Positions 11,594-24,182 of a stretch of DNA of 64,000 nt are shown piece by piece. The stretch lies in the NCBI GenBank assembly GCA_947561585.1, contig CANNZV010001855.1:62001-126000 (forward strand), read 5' to 3'. Below the pieces are notes generated by a model. The model was given only the letters and a program-made list of their open reading frames with translations. It was not told where the DNA came from and ran no database searches. Position numbers and translations under genes: made by a program. Position 1 is the stretch's first letter, and the number at the start of each line of letters is the position of its first letter. The stretch comes from Caprella mutica (taxonomy: Eukaryota > Arthropoda > Malacostraca > Amphipoda > Caprellidae).

Positions 11594-12620
11594 TAGTACT
11601 GGGGCAATACTGGGGCAATACTGGGGCAATACTGGGGCAATACTGGGGCAATACTGGGGCAATACTGGGGCAATACTGGAGCAATACTGGAGCAATACTG
11701 GAGCAATACTGGAGCAATACTGGAGCAATACTGGAGCAATACTGGAGGCAATACTGGAGGCAATACTGGAGCAATACTGGAGGAAATACTGGAGGAAATA
11801 CTTGAGGAAATACTGGAGGCAATACTGGAGCAATACTGGAGGCAATACTGGGGCAATACTGGAGCAATACTGGAGGCAATACTGGAGGCAATACTGGAGG
11901 CAATACTGGAGCAATACTGGAGGCAATACTGGAGGCAATACTGGAGCAATACTGGAGCAATACTGGAGCAATACTGGAGCAATACTGGAGCAATACTGGA
12001 GCAATACTGGAGCAATACTGGAGCAATACTGGAGGCAATACTGGAGGCAATACTGGAGGCAATACTGGAGGCAATACTGGAGGCAATACTGGAGGCAATA
12101 CTGGAGGCAATACTGGAGGCAATACTGGAGGCAATACTGGAGGCAATACTGGAGCAATACTGGAGCAATACTGGAGCAATACTGGGGCAATACTGGGGCA
12201 ATACTGGGGCAATACTGGGGCAATACTGGAGGCAATACTGGAGGCAATACTGGAGGCAATACTGGGGCAATACTGGGGCAATACTGGAGGCAATACTGGA
12301 GGCAATACTGGAGGCAATACTGAAGCAATACTGGAGGCAATACTGAAGCAATACTGGAGGCAATACTGGAGGCAATACTGGAGGCAATACTGGAGGCAAT
12401 ACTGGAGCAATACTGGAGCAATACTGGAGCAATACTGGAGCAATACTGGAGCAATACTGGGGCAATACTGGGGCAATACTGGGGCAATACTGGGGCAATA
12501 CTGGAGGCAATACTGGAGGCAATACTGGAGGCAATACTGGAGGCAATACTGAAGCAATACTGGAGGCAATACTGGAGGCAATACTGGAGGCAATTCTGGG
12601 GCAATACTGGAGGCAATATT
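11594..12620. repeat. 11/12-bp minisatellite, roughly 90 copies
   Basis: Units are GGGGCAATACT, GGAGCAATACT (11 bp) and GGAGGCAATACT (12 bp), in blocks of each type. A few GGAGGAAATACT and TGAAGCAATACT variants mark local positions. The unit lacks stops on either strand in several phases, which explains open frames of up to 383 codons; these are not genes. Confidence 0.95.
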
Positions 12621-12904
12621 TAAGAAAATATGGATATTCATAATTAACATTTACATATAATTGTTCTTAGTATTGTGCGAAAGTTCATTTTGTGTAATAT
12701 TACACAATATCAATTTGTTAAACATATACATATAAACACGTATATAATGATATACAGTTCATTTAATGAACGTCATAATAATTTGGAACAATTATGCTTA
12801 TTTGACTGTCTTATGGAACAATCATTGAATTTGTGGCAAATAAAGATATTAATCATTTCGATATGAATTAGAACTAATGATATAAAATGAACCAATTACG
12901 TCAT

Positions 12905-15900
12905 ACAGAGAATGCATCCATATTGTCCTTCTCACCAGGAAAATGCATCCATATTGACCTACTCGTCAGGAAAATGCCTCCATATTGTCCTTCTCACCAG
13001 GAAAATGCATCCATATTGACCTACTCGTCAGGAAAATGCATCCATATTGTCCTTCTCACCAAGAAAATGCATTTATGTTTTCCTACTCGTCAGGAAAATG
13101 CCTCCATATTGACCTACTCGTCAGAAAAATGCCTCCATATTGTCCTACTCGTCAGGAAAATGCCTCCATATTGACCTACTCGTCAGGAAAATGCCTCCAT
13201 ATTGACCTACTCGTCAGGAAAATGCCTCCATATTGACCTACTCGTCAGGAAAATGCCTCCATATTGACCTACTCGTCAGGAAAATGCCTCCATATTGACC
13301 TACTCGTCAGGAAAATGCCTCCATATTGTCCTACTCGTCAGGAAAATGCCTCCATATTGTCCTACTCGTCAGGAAAATGCCTCCATATTGACCTACTCGT
13401 CAGGAAAATGCCTCCATATTGACCTACTCGTCAGGAAAATGCCTCCATATTGACCTACTCGTCAGGAAAATGCCTCCATATTGACCTACTCGTCAGGAAA
13501 ATGCCTCCATATTGACCTACTCGTCAGGAAAATGCCTCCATATTGACCTACTCGTCAGGAAAATGCCTCCATATTGACCTACTCGTCAGGAAAATGCCTC
13601 CATATTGACCTACTCGTCAGGAAAATGCCTCCATATTGACCTACTCGTCAGGAAAATGCCTCCATATTGTCCTACTCGTCAGGAAAATGCCTCCATATTG
13701 ACCTACTCGTCAGGAAAATACCTCCATATTGACCTACTCGTCAGGAAAATGCCTCCATATTGACCTACTCGTCAGGAAAATGCCTCCATATTGACCTACT
13801 CGTCAGGAAAATGCCTCCATATTGTCCTACTCGTCAGGAAAATGCCTCCATATTGACCTACTCGTCAGGAAAATGCCTCCATATTGACCTACTCGTCAGG
13901 AAAATGCCTCCATATTGACCTACTCGTCAGGAAAATGCCTCCATATTGACCTACTCGTCAGGAAAATGCCTCCATATTGACCTACTCGTCAGGAAAATGC
14001 CTCCATATTGACCTACTCGTCGGGAAAATGCCTCCATATTGACCTACTCGTCAGGAGAATGCCTCCATATTGTCCTACTCGTCAGGAGAATGCCTCCATA
14101 TTGACCTACTCGTCAGGAGAATGCCTCCATATTGACCTACTCGTCAGGAGAATGCCTCCATATTGACCTACTCGTCAGGAAAATGCCTCCATATTGACCT
14201 ACTCGTCAGGAAAATGCCTCCATATTGACCTACTCGTCAGGAAAATGCCTCCATATTGACCTACTCGTCAGGAAAATGCCTCCATATTGACCTACTCGTC
14301 AGGAAAATGCCTCCATATTGACCAAATCGTCAGGAAAATGCCTCCATATTGACCTACTCGTCAGGAAAATGCCTCAATATTGTCCTACTCGTCAGGAAAA
14401 TACCTCCATATTGTCCTACTCGTCAGGAAAATGCCTCCATATTGACCTACTCGTCAGGAAAATGCCTCCATATTGACCTACTCGTCAGGAAAATGCCTCC
14501 ATATTGACCTACTCGTCAGGAAAATGCCTCCATATTGACCTACTCGTCAGGAAAATGCCTCCATATTGACCTACTCGTCAGGAAAATGCCTCCATATTGA
14601 CCTACTCGTCAGGAAAATGCCTCCATATTGACCTACTCGTCAGGAAAATGCCTCCATATTGACCTACTCGTCAGGAAAATGCCTCCATATTGACCTATTC
14701 GTCAGGAAAATGCCTCCATATTGACCTACTCGTCAGGAAAATGCCTCCATATTGACCTACTCGTCAGGAAAATGCCTCCATATTGACCTACTCGTCAGGA
14801 AAATGCCTCCATATTGACCTACTCGTCAGGAAAATGCCTCCATTTTGACCTACTCGTCAGGAAAATGCCTCCATATTGACCTACTCGTCAGGAAAATGCC
14901 TCCATATTGACCTACTCGTCAGGAAAATGCCTCCATATTGACCTACTCGTCAGGAAAATGCCTCCATATTGACCTACTCGTCAGGAAAATGCCTCCATAT
15001 TGACCTACTCGTCGGGAAAATGCCTCCATATTGACCTACTCGTCAGGAGAATGCCTCCATATTGTCCTACTCGTCAGGAGAATGCCTCCATATTGACCTA
15101 CTCGTCAGGAAAATGCCTCCATATTGACCTACTCGTCAGGAAAATGCCTCCATATTGACCTACTCGTCAGGAAAATGCCTCCATATTGACCTACTCGTCA
15201 GGAAAATGCCTCCATATTGACCTACTCGTCAGGAAAATGCCTCCATATTGACCAAATCGTCAGGAAAATGCCTCCATATTGACCTACTCGTCAGGAAAAT
15301 GCCTCCATATTGTCCTACTCGTCAGGAAAATGCCTCAATATTGTCCTACTCGTCAGGAAAATACCTCCATATTGTCCTACTCGTCAGGAAAATGCCTCCA
15401 TATTGACCTACTCGTCAGGAAAATGCCTCCATATTGACCTACTCGTCAGGAAAATGCCTCCATATTGACCTACTCGTCAGGAAAATGCCTCCATATTGAC
15501 CTACTCGTCAGGAAAATGCCTCCATATTGACCTACTCGTCAGGAAAATGCCTCCATATTGACCTACTCGTCAGGAAAATGCCTCCATATTGACCTACTCG
15601 TCAGGAAAATGCCTCCATATTGACCTATTCGTCAGGAAAATGCCTCCATATTGACCTACTCGTCAGGAAAATGCCTCCATATTGACCTACTCGTCAGGAA
15701 AATGCCTCCATATTGACCTACTCGTCAGGAAAATGCCTCCATATTGACCTACTCGTCAGAAAAAATCCTCCATATTGACCTACTCGTCAGGAAAATGCCT
15801 CCATATTGTCCTACTCGTCAGGAAAATGCCTCCATATTGTCCTACTCATCAGGAAAATGCATCCATATTGACCTACTCGTCAGGAAAATGCATCCATATT

Positions 15901-16085
15901 GTCCTACTCGTCAGGAAAATGCATCCATATTGTCCTTTTCGTCAGGAAAATGCATCCATATTGTCCTTTTCGTCAGGAAAATGCATCCATATTGTCTTTC
16001 TCGTCAGGAAAATGCATCCATATTGTCTTTTTCGTCAGGAAAATGCATCCATATTGTCCTTCTTTCCAGGAAAATGCATCTATTT
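12905..16085. repeat. 31-bp minisatellite, about 102 copies
   Basis: The unit contains TCAGGAAAATGCCTCCATAT followed by TGACCTACTCG. Edge copies carry ATGCATCC instead of ATGCCTCC at both ends, so core and edge variants are segregated. Private variants recur at fixed offsets: ACCAAATCGT at 14321 and 15251 (930 bp), CCTATTCG at 14694 and 15624 (930 bp), and CGGGAAAATG at 14021 and 15013 (992 bp). This shows a duplication of at least about 700 bp within the array, with a two-unit length change. Confidence 0.96.
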
Positions 16086-16417
16086 AATTTTTATATCAGA
16101 AACTATGAAAACTGGTTTGTTTACATAATGGAGTATACCAGTTCCTCGATACTAAATAATAAAATATATATAAATTGAGTCGCTATACAGGGTGACTCAC
16201 AAAATGTGTACCCAACTTTGAATTAATATATACATTTCATTTATAAATAGATAAAAATAGAGTTGTAGTGAAATTAGAAATAAGATCTTTTTCATTATTT
16301 ACCACAGTCATTGCTTAAGATTGTAATTGTACAACACCAAAGATTACCAATAACTGCATTAGTATAACTTAAAATCTACAGATGTTAATTAGGTTTTGTA
16401 AACGTTATTCTATTAAT
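16086..16417. other. Spacer with a transposon-end-like motif
   Basis: CGCTATACAGGGTG at 16181-16194 is identical to the reverse complement of 29711-29724. A CAGGGTG start after TA resembles ends of some arthropod DNA transposons, but no matching second end is visible. Confidence 0.35.
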
Positions 16418-16601
16418 ATCTGTTTCTTCTGTCTGTGTTTCTTCTGTCTGTGTTTCTTCTGTCTGTGTTTCTTCTGTCTGAGTTTCTTCTGTCTGAGTTT
16501 CTTCTGTCTGAGTTTCTTCTGTCTGTGCTTCTTCTGTCTGTGTTTCTTCTATCTGTGTTTCTTCTGTCTGTGTTTCTTCTGTCTGTGTTTCTTCTATCTA
16601 C
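16418..16601. repeat. 15-bp minisatellite, about 12 copies
   Basis: The unit is TGTTTCTTCTGTCTG with variants AGTTTC, TGCTTC and CTATCTG. The 15-bp length keeps a Cys/Phe-rich frame open on plus and an Arg/Asn/Asp-rich frame on minus; both are artefacts. Confidence 0.93.
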
Positions 16602-17567
16602 GTTGTAGTTTTTATTTAATTCCATCTAACGCTAAATAGGCAATTTATGTTGGTGGTAGACTTTATGTATAAAAAAGTTAATTTTACTTTAACTCCATTT
16701 TTATCTACTTAGATATATGATTTTTATGTTAATTTCAAAGTTGTGTGCATTTTTTGTGGGTCAAATTAATAAGATGAACATTATTCATAATTGGTTTAAC
16801 AAAAAAATTGAGAAATAGTTTAGAATTTACCAGAAGGTGATAGGAGAAAAGAAAAATAAATCCCAGACTTCCTAGTTAGGCTAAAATGTTTCAGAGATGA
16901 ACACCACAACTTTTCTCCGTATTTTTCATTCTCACAATTTGACAGAAAGTGAAAACAACCTCAAGGTTTTTGTTGCTTGTTGGTATGTTTTACCTACAAA
17001 CATTCATTGCTGTTTGCTGTTTGTGTACCTACCTAGAGACAGGAAAATAATGTTGCAAATATAAGATTTTAAAGTATTTTATAGTTATAAAAAAAATCGA
17101 AAATTGACAATGTTTTTTTTGTTACTAAGGCAAATGAATTTATTTAATGACGAAGATACCAACGATAAAAACTATTTGCATTTTAAAAACTACAATGAAC
17201 TATAAAAGTATTAAAAAAAAAACAGAATAAACGGTAAAAAAAACTGCAACAGTAAAAAGAAGAACCTTTAGCGAATAAATAATTTAGGAAAAAAACTTCT
17301 TTTTTATATCAAAAATAATTTAATAAAATATTTTGGAATTAAATGTAGAATGCAAAATTGGAAATCACGTAAATAAATATTATCTCAATAACTTTAATTA
17401 ACTCTGAATAAAAAGCTTTATAATTAAATTGTCTAAAACTAATTACCCGTTTTCCCATAAGCTACAAAGTAATAGTAAATAAATCAAAATTTAGAATAAA
17501 TTGGGACATAAATTAAAACTTGTTTATTTCAATACCTGGCAAATCGTTAAGATACCTATTCAAAGTA
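16602..17567. other. AT-rich DNA, no gene seen
   Basis: Long A and T runs, many stops in all frames, no recognisable element. Confidence 0.5.
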
Positions 17568-17785
17568 ACTTGGTAAGAAGGTAGCTTGGTAAGTAACATG
17601 GTAAGAAGGTAGCTTGATAAATAACATGGTAAGAAGGTAGCTTGATAAATAACATGGTAAGAAGGTAGCTTGATAAATAACATGATAAGAAGGTAGCTTG
17701 ATAAATAACATGATAAGAAGGTAGCTTGATAAATAACATGATAAGAAGGTAGCTTGATAAATAACATGGTAAGAAGGTAACATGG
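17568..17785. repeat. 28-bp minisatellite, about 8 copies
   Basis: Units contain AAGAAGGTAGCTTGATAAAT and AACATGGT or AACATGAT. GGT and GAT variants lie in separate blocks. It passes directly into the TAGGTAGG-rich array that follows. Confidence 0.92.
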
Positions 17786-18180
17786 TAGGTAGCTAGGTAG
17801 ATAGCTTGGTAGGTAGGAAGTTTGCCGCTTGGTACCTAAGTAGGTAGATAGCTTGGTTCCTAGGTAGGTAACTTGGTACCTAGGTAGGTAACTTGGTACC
17901 TCGGTAGGTAACTTGGTACCTCGGTAGGTAACTTGGTACCTCGGTAGGTAACTTGGTACCTCGGTAGGTAGATAGATTGGTACCTAGGTAGGTAGATAGA
18001 TTGGTACCTAGGTATGTAGATAGATTGGTACCTAGGTATGTAACTTGTTACATAGGTAGGTAGCTTGGTACCTAGGTTCCTAGGTAGGTAGATAGCTTGT
18101 TATGTAGCTTGGTACCTTGGTAGATAACTTGTTACCTAGGTAGGTAGCTTGGTACCTAGGTAAGTATGTAACTTGGTTGG
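17786..18180. repeat. TAGGTAGG-rich array of ~20-bp and longer units
   Basis: Repeats of CTAGGTAGGTAACTTGGTAC, with a longer variant that includes GATAGATTGG. Order is irregular and unit length varies. Related tetranucleotide-like runs occur at 60691-61110. Confidence 0.85.
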
Positions 18181-19862
18181 TGATATGCCAAAGGACTACC
18201 TAAGGTTCAGACTCCTGAAGTGCCTAATCTTCCTCTAAGGACGCACCTGACTAACCTTTTACCACTCCTGACCTCCTTAGCCGGCCATTTTTTCGTCTCA
18301 TTAAATGTTGGTGCAGCTGCTGCGACATTTTCGAACAAATAAGGAGATGCAACTGGCAGCCATGTGGGAAGTAACTCAATGCTAATTTCCAAGACAAAAT
18401 AGGACAGCGTTTCTATTGGACAGCAACGGATAAATCTACGCGATTAATCCTTAAAGAGTCTGGATTCAATTCTTTGTTCAAAAGGAACGCTAGTGTTGAT
18501 CGTAAAAGGACGAATCTATCTACGTGATTAATTCGATAAGAAGCTAAGCTTAATTTGCCTGAATGGGAAAAAGTGCTACTGGACATCAAAAAAATTAGTC
18601 ATTTAAATTGTCCAAGAAAAATGACAGACTAGTTCTAGTAGAAGACCATTTTCAGCGGAGATTAAAAGCTGGTGAAAAATTTATCAATTAAGTGAGAACC
18701 TAAATTTAAGTAAGTAGATCAATAAATATTTCATGTCAAAATATCGAAGGTGTGATATTGTAAATAAAGAAAAATGCCACGTTAAATCACAAGATACATA
18801 AATCCGATTAAATAATATTACTAACCCTATTATTCATGAAGAAATTTACATCTTCACTTTTTAAAAATGCATTCACTTTCGATTGCCTACCTACAATCAA
18901 GATTATTATCACCTTGTAATAAGATTAACTAGCTCTGTAGATGCTGAACAGATGGCTACAAATTATACTGTAGAATTGAAAGATCAGTATAGATTTTTCA
19001 GTTAAATTAGTTTACATTGAAATTACGACACTATGTTTTATACTACATCAAGATATCATTATGCTACCACTCCTTTCCAGACTAACTTACTATTCAAATA
19101 GAGTTGGAGATGGAAATCTAGGTATCCTCCAATACAAACAGCTCTTTCTCTAATGACTTTTGATAGAGTCCATTGTTGAGATTCGAGAACACGACCATAA
19201 ATCTAGCTGCAAGTGTCATAAATAAATGACCTTATAGAAACATTCATGCTTGACAGCTACATATATTTATTGATAGCTACGCTATGCAGTTATTAGATGA
19301 ATTTTTACAGTTAGTCTAGGTAGGTAGTCTGACTTTCTTGAATGCCAGAAATGCTAAGCAAATAATAGTCTAGTGAAATATTGGACTATTGAACTAACTA
19401 GAAGTAGGTACTAGGTATCATTTCTCAATGAGAACTTGACAATCAAATATGCAACTTGATGCGTTTATTAACAATAAATAAGTCTACACTAATATTATAA
19501 TCACATTGAACTATTCAATATTAAATTAATATCTTATTAGCATTGTAGATTCACATCCTAGAAAACAGGTCTGGAAAGCTAGTCCTATCATAATAATGTA
19601 TGATTTAACAAAGGTTCGTTAATGGCTCTTTAATATAGTAACGAGTATTACTTAGACTTTATTAAGAAAGATAAATTAGCTAAATTGTGAAACTCTATTG
19701 TTTGTTATAACTATAATTAAATTTCTCAATAGAAATTCAGCTAGATTTTTAATTATGTTCTAAATCAAACAAGATGTTTGAAATTCAAACTCTTCACCTA
19801 GCAATTTATACTTATTTTTATCTACGTAAATAAATTATCTTTATGTAGCTGCATTAATGTCA
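18181..19862. other. AT-rich DNA, no supported gene
   Basis: A 61-codon minus-strand frame at 18207-18392 has more balanced composition than its surroundings but no recognisable domain and no convincing splice context. Confidence 0.45.
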
Positions 19863-19866
19863 TTAA

Positions 19867-19954
19867 CCCGTACATGGAGCGTGGCCTTATTTTGGGACAG
19901 TTATCTGTAGATGTAGCACATCAGCAAAGTTAAAGTTGAGTAACCGTGAACGGG
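19867..19954 (+). mobile_element. 88-bp TTAA-flanked element (piggyBac-like MITE), copy 1
   Basis: The element begins CCCGTACATGG and ends CCGTGAACGGG, a ~11-bp inverted end, and is flanked by TTAA on both sides (19863-19866 and 19955-19958). A second copy of identical length is at 61581-61668. The interior shares CCTTATTTTGGGACAG, ATCTGTAGATGT and AAGTTAAAGTTGAG. A TTAA target and CCC-starting ends are diagnostic of piggyBac-type transposons. It has no coding room, so it would depend on a transposase elsewhere. Confidence 0.8.
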
Positions 19955-19958
19955 TTAA

Positions 19959-22772
19959 CTTAAATACCTATTCACTATACATAAAAACTTTGATATTGTA
20001 TAAATAGGCTGCAATATTTCATGTTTATTTGTCATTCAATACTGTCGGTTGCTGCATATTTTTCTGCTGCACACATTGTTACCAAAAGTTTTTATAAATA
20101 TTAAAAATATGCTCATTTATAGTTAATTTAGCTCGAGTTTGTTAGCTAAGAGAACTTGATTGCTAATTGGTATATACAGCTGAAGATTACTGCACAACTT
20201 CAGGAGTACGAAAATACGCGGCGCAATCTTAAGATTGTGCCAATTCGATAAATTGCGCGGAACATACACACAATTATTAACAAAGATATTTAGTTGAAAG
20301 TTATTCAGAGCTACCTACTTGTGCAACCATCAAAATAATAATCCAACCTTTCTTTAAGCATGATGCCTATATATAAAATATATTTTAGTAGCAATGATAA
20401 ACTAGGTAGTTAGTGAGCACGATCTTAGTTTCTACCTCCATCAACATACCTCACCTATCTATAATCGACTCAACTCCGAAGAATCTCCTACAAATTACAA
20501 CATAGTTTTTATCTTGTGTTTACAACTTCAAGCCACTTTTTGCCCTGGACATTTTCGCATATAAATGACCATTTTAGGTGAGACTGCATTTTTTCTCCAT
20601 CTTAATAGCTCTTTAATTGTTCGACAAGTGTGTGGGGATGGCTGACATCCAAACCTGAAGCTATTAGTTGTAAACTATATTGTTCATTGCCAGATTTGGT
20701 TAATTGTAAAGTATCACTGTCAGTTTTTGTTCAGACTTTATTAATAGACTCGGGTTTAGTGAATTCATTTTAATAAAGTACAGTTTTACGAGATAGGCAG
20801 TAGTACGAGAGAATAAATTAAAGAGTTCATGGTACTATCTTGTAGTTGTCAATGATCTTTACGAGTAAATTGTCACACTTTCGGTAGTTAAAAAGGTATT
20901 AAATTGTTAATGAAATTTAATTATCTCAATTTAAATTATACGGGAGTAGTATTAGTTTATTCTTCGGTACATTGTTAACATCAATAAATTTTAAACTACA
21001 TACAATTCAAAATGTTTTATAATTAATTTAATTTGAATAATATTATCTCTAGGATGAAGGACCTAGTTATTTATTCCCAGATTATTTTAGACAGAAGTTT
21101 CAACGTAAAGAATTTGGACAGTTGCATGATGTAATTTCTAGAAATTCTTTGATATCATTTTGTAATAAAATCTTGGAAAGAGGACAATGTTTAAATTAAT
21201 TAAATTATAAAAAAAAATTTAAGATTAAATTTCTTTATTTTAAAGTTTAAAGAGTGGTTTCCTAGAACATTTCCTAACTTATAAATTGTAGTTATTGCTA
21301 GTGCAGGTTCCTAAAATTTTATCTAATAAATTTCCACAAAATCAGTACCACCTGTAAATACTAAGATACTTTAAATTTTAGTTAACCGTAAACTGATAAT
21401 TAGCACAATGTTACCATAGGTGTATCATAGAACTAACCTAGTACTACACTAGTTTTAACAACTTTTACACTACCTACCATGAGATCAGCGCAGCATAATG
21501 TATGCACTAGGGTGGCTTTTTAACCTAATTACTAGGTAGTGTGCTAACTACTGATCTGGTTCTTCGTGGTAGGTAGGTTGATACAGTCTGTCTTGACCTG
21601 GTACTAGAACATTAGCTGCCATTGTCAGAACCAAAGGAAAAACTTTGCTAAAAATTCATTTTAGAAAATTTGACATTAACATTAGGTAATTTTTTATTAG
21701 CTTCTACATATATTATGATATTGACAAGATTGGTGGGTAAATAAAATTCAATTGCAACTAGTCTTTGAACAAACAGTACTTATACCTAACCAATGTCTCA
21801 GATAGAAATGATCATTACCTATTACTAATTTCTGTAAATTGTACTTTACAAATTTAATATTCATGACATATTTTTGAATAATCATAATTGACATCATACA
21901 AAACCTGTATAACCCAAATGAACATGCATAGAGAGGCTAGAAAAGTAGGTTTGGGCCCTTTATTCAAGCTGGAGGTTCGATTCCAATCAATTCCTTTGAA
22001 TAGGTGCTAGTTAACTCGCTCTGCATCGACCAATTTAAAGCCAAAACTGGTAGCTAAACAATAGAACATCTAATTAGCGGAAAGTTATAGCTCTATAGTA
22101 ACTCTGACACTGGCTATAGATGATGGCATACGTGCTAAAATTAGCACTAGGTGGCTGGAAAATTATTACTGTTATAAATATACATGGAATAGCTAGGTGT
22201 GGTTGAATAAACAAAAAAGGGCAGTTGCTAATAAATTAAAATATAGCTAGGTGGAAAAGATTATTAATATGAAATCTAATTGATATGATGGCAAAAAATA
22301 AATGGAATAACCATTTTGTTAAAATTAATAGTATTCTCTAAATTCAGTGATAATATATAAATAATTAAACTTTTATCAAATAAATATTACATTCTTTCCT
22401 AGATATAAGAATTCATATGGTTATATTGAATAGAGACAATGTTCTTTTGACACTATATCACTGTTTATTTCTTCTCAAGTTTAATACCTTCTTTTCTTTG
22501 GCTTTACACTGATTACCATCAGATAGGTACCAATGACAAGCACTTTCAAAAACACATTTCAGCCAAAGCAGAAGATAATATCTTCCCCCAAACATACTTA
22601 TTTTATGGCACATCTTATCTTTTCAAAAGTGAATATACTTTCAATGTTTATTAGGTTTGAAATAAAAAGATTTCTCATTTTTACATTTGCAATAAACAAC
22701 TTGAAACATAGGAGAAACAATTTTCTATTATTTTTGTTTCAAATACTATCACCCCTAGAATAATTGACTATC
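19959..22772. other. AT-rich DNA, no gene seen
   Basis: Frequent stops throughout. A near-perfect 22-bp palindrome lies at 20220-20241 (around CAATCTTAAGATTG). A GGTTCGATTCC box at about 21973 resembles a tRNA-type B box, but no convincing A box or cloverleaf accompanies it. Confidence 0.5.
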
Positions 22773-22857
22773 ACAATAGTATCAGCCAGATAGAGTAGGG
22801 TTGAACTCCTTTAAGAATAGTATCAGCCAGGTAGAATGGGGTTGAACTCCTTTCTTG
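22773..22857. repeat. Two-copy direct repeat, ~46 bp
   Basis: ATAGTATCAGCCAG is followed by GTTGAACTCCTTT in two adjacent copies with a few differences. Confidence 0.75.
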
Positions 22858-23144
22858 TGGCAGCCATCAATCAAAGCTAATCCTCTTACCAAAGCAATTG
22901 ACTCGGATCCTTTCTTGTTTATTTACAAAAATGATGATGAAATGCGTGTGTGATACGTCATCGCGCTATTGTTATGGTGAAGGCTACACACTGAAAATAC
23001 AGGAGCTAAAGATAGGGCATTTTAGCAGAGATAGGGTAGCGTATTGTAACAGATGTTTTTTCAAGAATTTTGGTTTAACGGAAAAATCTTTAGTGCAAAT
23101 ACAAAAAAATGTTCAATTCGAAAAAAGAAATAATAATTCATTGA

Positions 23145-23423
23145 AATGAGAATAAAAATTCATCCGGATTTTTTATTTTTATAGGAGACTTCAACGCAGA
23201 CTATAAAGTGATCTATCTACCTGTTCTACAATCTGCAAAGCTATTATGGGGGACTGTCACTTCGCCGATCAGTTTCATATTACCGATCAATTCGAATTAT
23301 TCGATCCGGTCGATCAAGATGTATCAGGAAAAAAATATAGTTAAGTTGAATTTTCATTTTCGACTAGAAATCAGCTTTTTCCGAATAAGTAAAAGACTAC
23401 CTACCTACAAATCGCTTTGTTAA
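23145..23423 (+). pseudogene. Possible fragment of a DNase I/EEP-type endonuclease
   Basis: The frame is open from 23145 and reads a hydrophobic strand (FFIFI) followed directly by GDFNAD at 23184-23201. GDFNA(D) is the signature of the exonuclease-endonuclease-phosphatase fold, seen in DNase I relatives and in endonucleases of non-LTR retrotransposons; the Asp and Asn are active-site residues there. Downstream in this frame nothing else matches. In another frame near 23260-23330 there is a peptide with FHITDQFEL and VSG that loosely recalls the C-terminal F-x-L...VSDH region of DNase I, but the distance is too short for an intact enzyme. If real, it is a decayed or frame-shifted remnant. A chance match is quite possible. 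Confidence 0.25.
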
Positions 23424-23837
23424 ATTTTAAAACTTAACTTTCTTTTAATATAATTAAAACTTATCTTAAACGAATTTATTCTTTTAAACTATTCTAATCT
23501 AACTTTCTTTATATAATTGAATATAATTTAAATCTTATTCAACAGATTAATTCCTTAATTTAAAGTCAAACTAAGCAGGTTATTTAATGTTTAAATTACC
23601 CCTATGCGCATTACATCGGGCATTTAATTGTACTCAAATATGCTAATTTTATCTGCCTGTATGGGTCATTAAAGACATCTTATGACTAGAATAAATATTC
23701 ATTAATTTGTTAGTGAAAATGAATATGAATAATCATTTATTTGAACAAACAGGTATTGCCTTGCAGACTGAACTTTCAAGTAAGAAATTAACTAATGTTT
23801 ATTGTTTTAATGGAACAATAGGTAGGTAGGTACTCAA

Positions 23838-24182
23838 AAGCGGGGTACAGTCATGAGCCCTCCCGGTCATAAGCCCCCCCTCCTCCCTGATTTTTGAATC
23901 CTTATTTACCTAGCTAAACAAATGAAGAGCTGCTTAGATAGAAATAACTGAGAGTTGTTAATGTAGTTTGTTGTATTCGCTAGTTTGTTTTACTGCACAC
24001 TTCATGATTGTTTAATGACCTGGCAGGGGGGTATATACATATATTTTATGTTTAATCAGTAATGAACTACAAAAGTGTCAATAAGGATTAAATAATATAG
24101 GTGAATAAGGATTAAAAAACAAGGGGGGCTCGTGACCGGGGGGGTTCTTGACCGGGGGAGGGGGGCTCAAAAGCACAGCTTT
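23838..24182. mobile_element. Foldback element with GAGCCCCC ends, carrying a nested module
   Basis: Left arm 23838-23911 and right arm 24099-24182 are imperfect inverted copies of about 70-80 bp, sharing CATGAGCCC opposite GGGGCTCGTG, CCGGTCA opposite TGACCGG, and AATCCTTATT opposite AATAAGGATT. The right arm carries CCGGTCA twice (compare TGACCGGGGG at two positions), so it is longer than the left arm. Between the arms lies one end of a different family (23952-24032). Confidence 0.6.
23952..24032 (+). repeat. Dispersed TAGTTTGTTGTATCCGCTAG module, copy 1
   Basis: About 75 bp running from GTTAATGTAGTTTG through CGCTAGTTTGTT, CTGCACACTTCATGATTG and TTTAATGACCTGGCAGGGGG. The same module appears at 31092-31170 (reverse), 46326-46395 and as both arms of 52748-52990, where it forms the ends of a palindromic element. 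This copy is a solo end. Confidence 0.75.

Noticed and set aside
11465..12650. Long frames of 259-383 codons on both strands
   Set aside because: Product of an 11/12-bp repeat without stops; overlapping frames in several phases and constant frame switching between 11- and 12-bp units argue against coding.
12887..16178. Minisatellite resembling a CRISPR array
   Set aside because: Repeats are directly adjacent with no unique spacers, and the surrounding DNA is eukaryotic in character.
18207..18392. Minus-strand 61-codon frame as a gene
   Set aside because: Balanced composition but no recognised domain, no splice context and short length.
21930..21995. tRNA gene or tRNA-derived SINE at the GGTTCGATTCC box
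   Set aside because: The B box is good, but no matching A box, acceptor stem or poly-A tail could be paired by eye.
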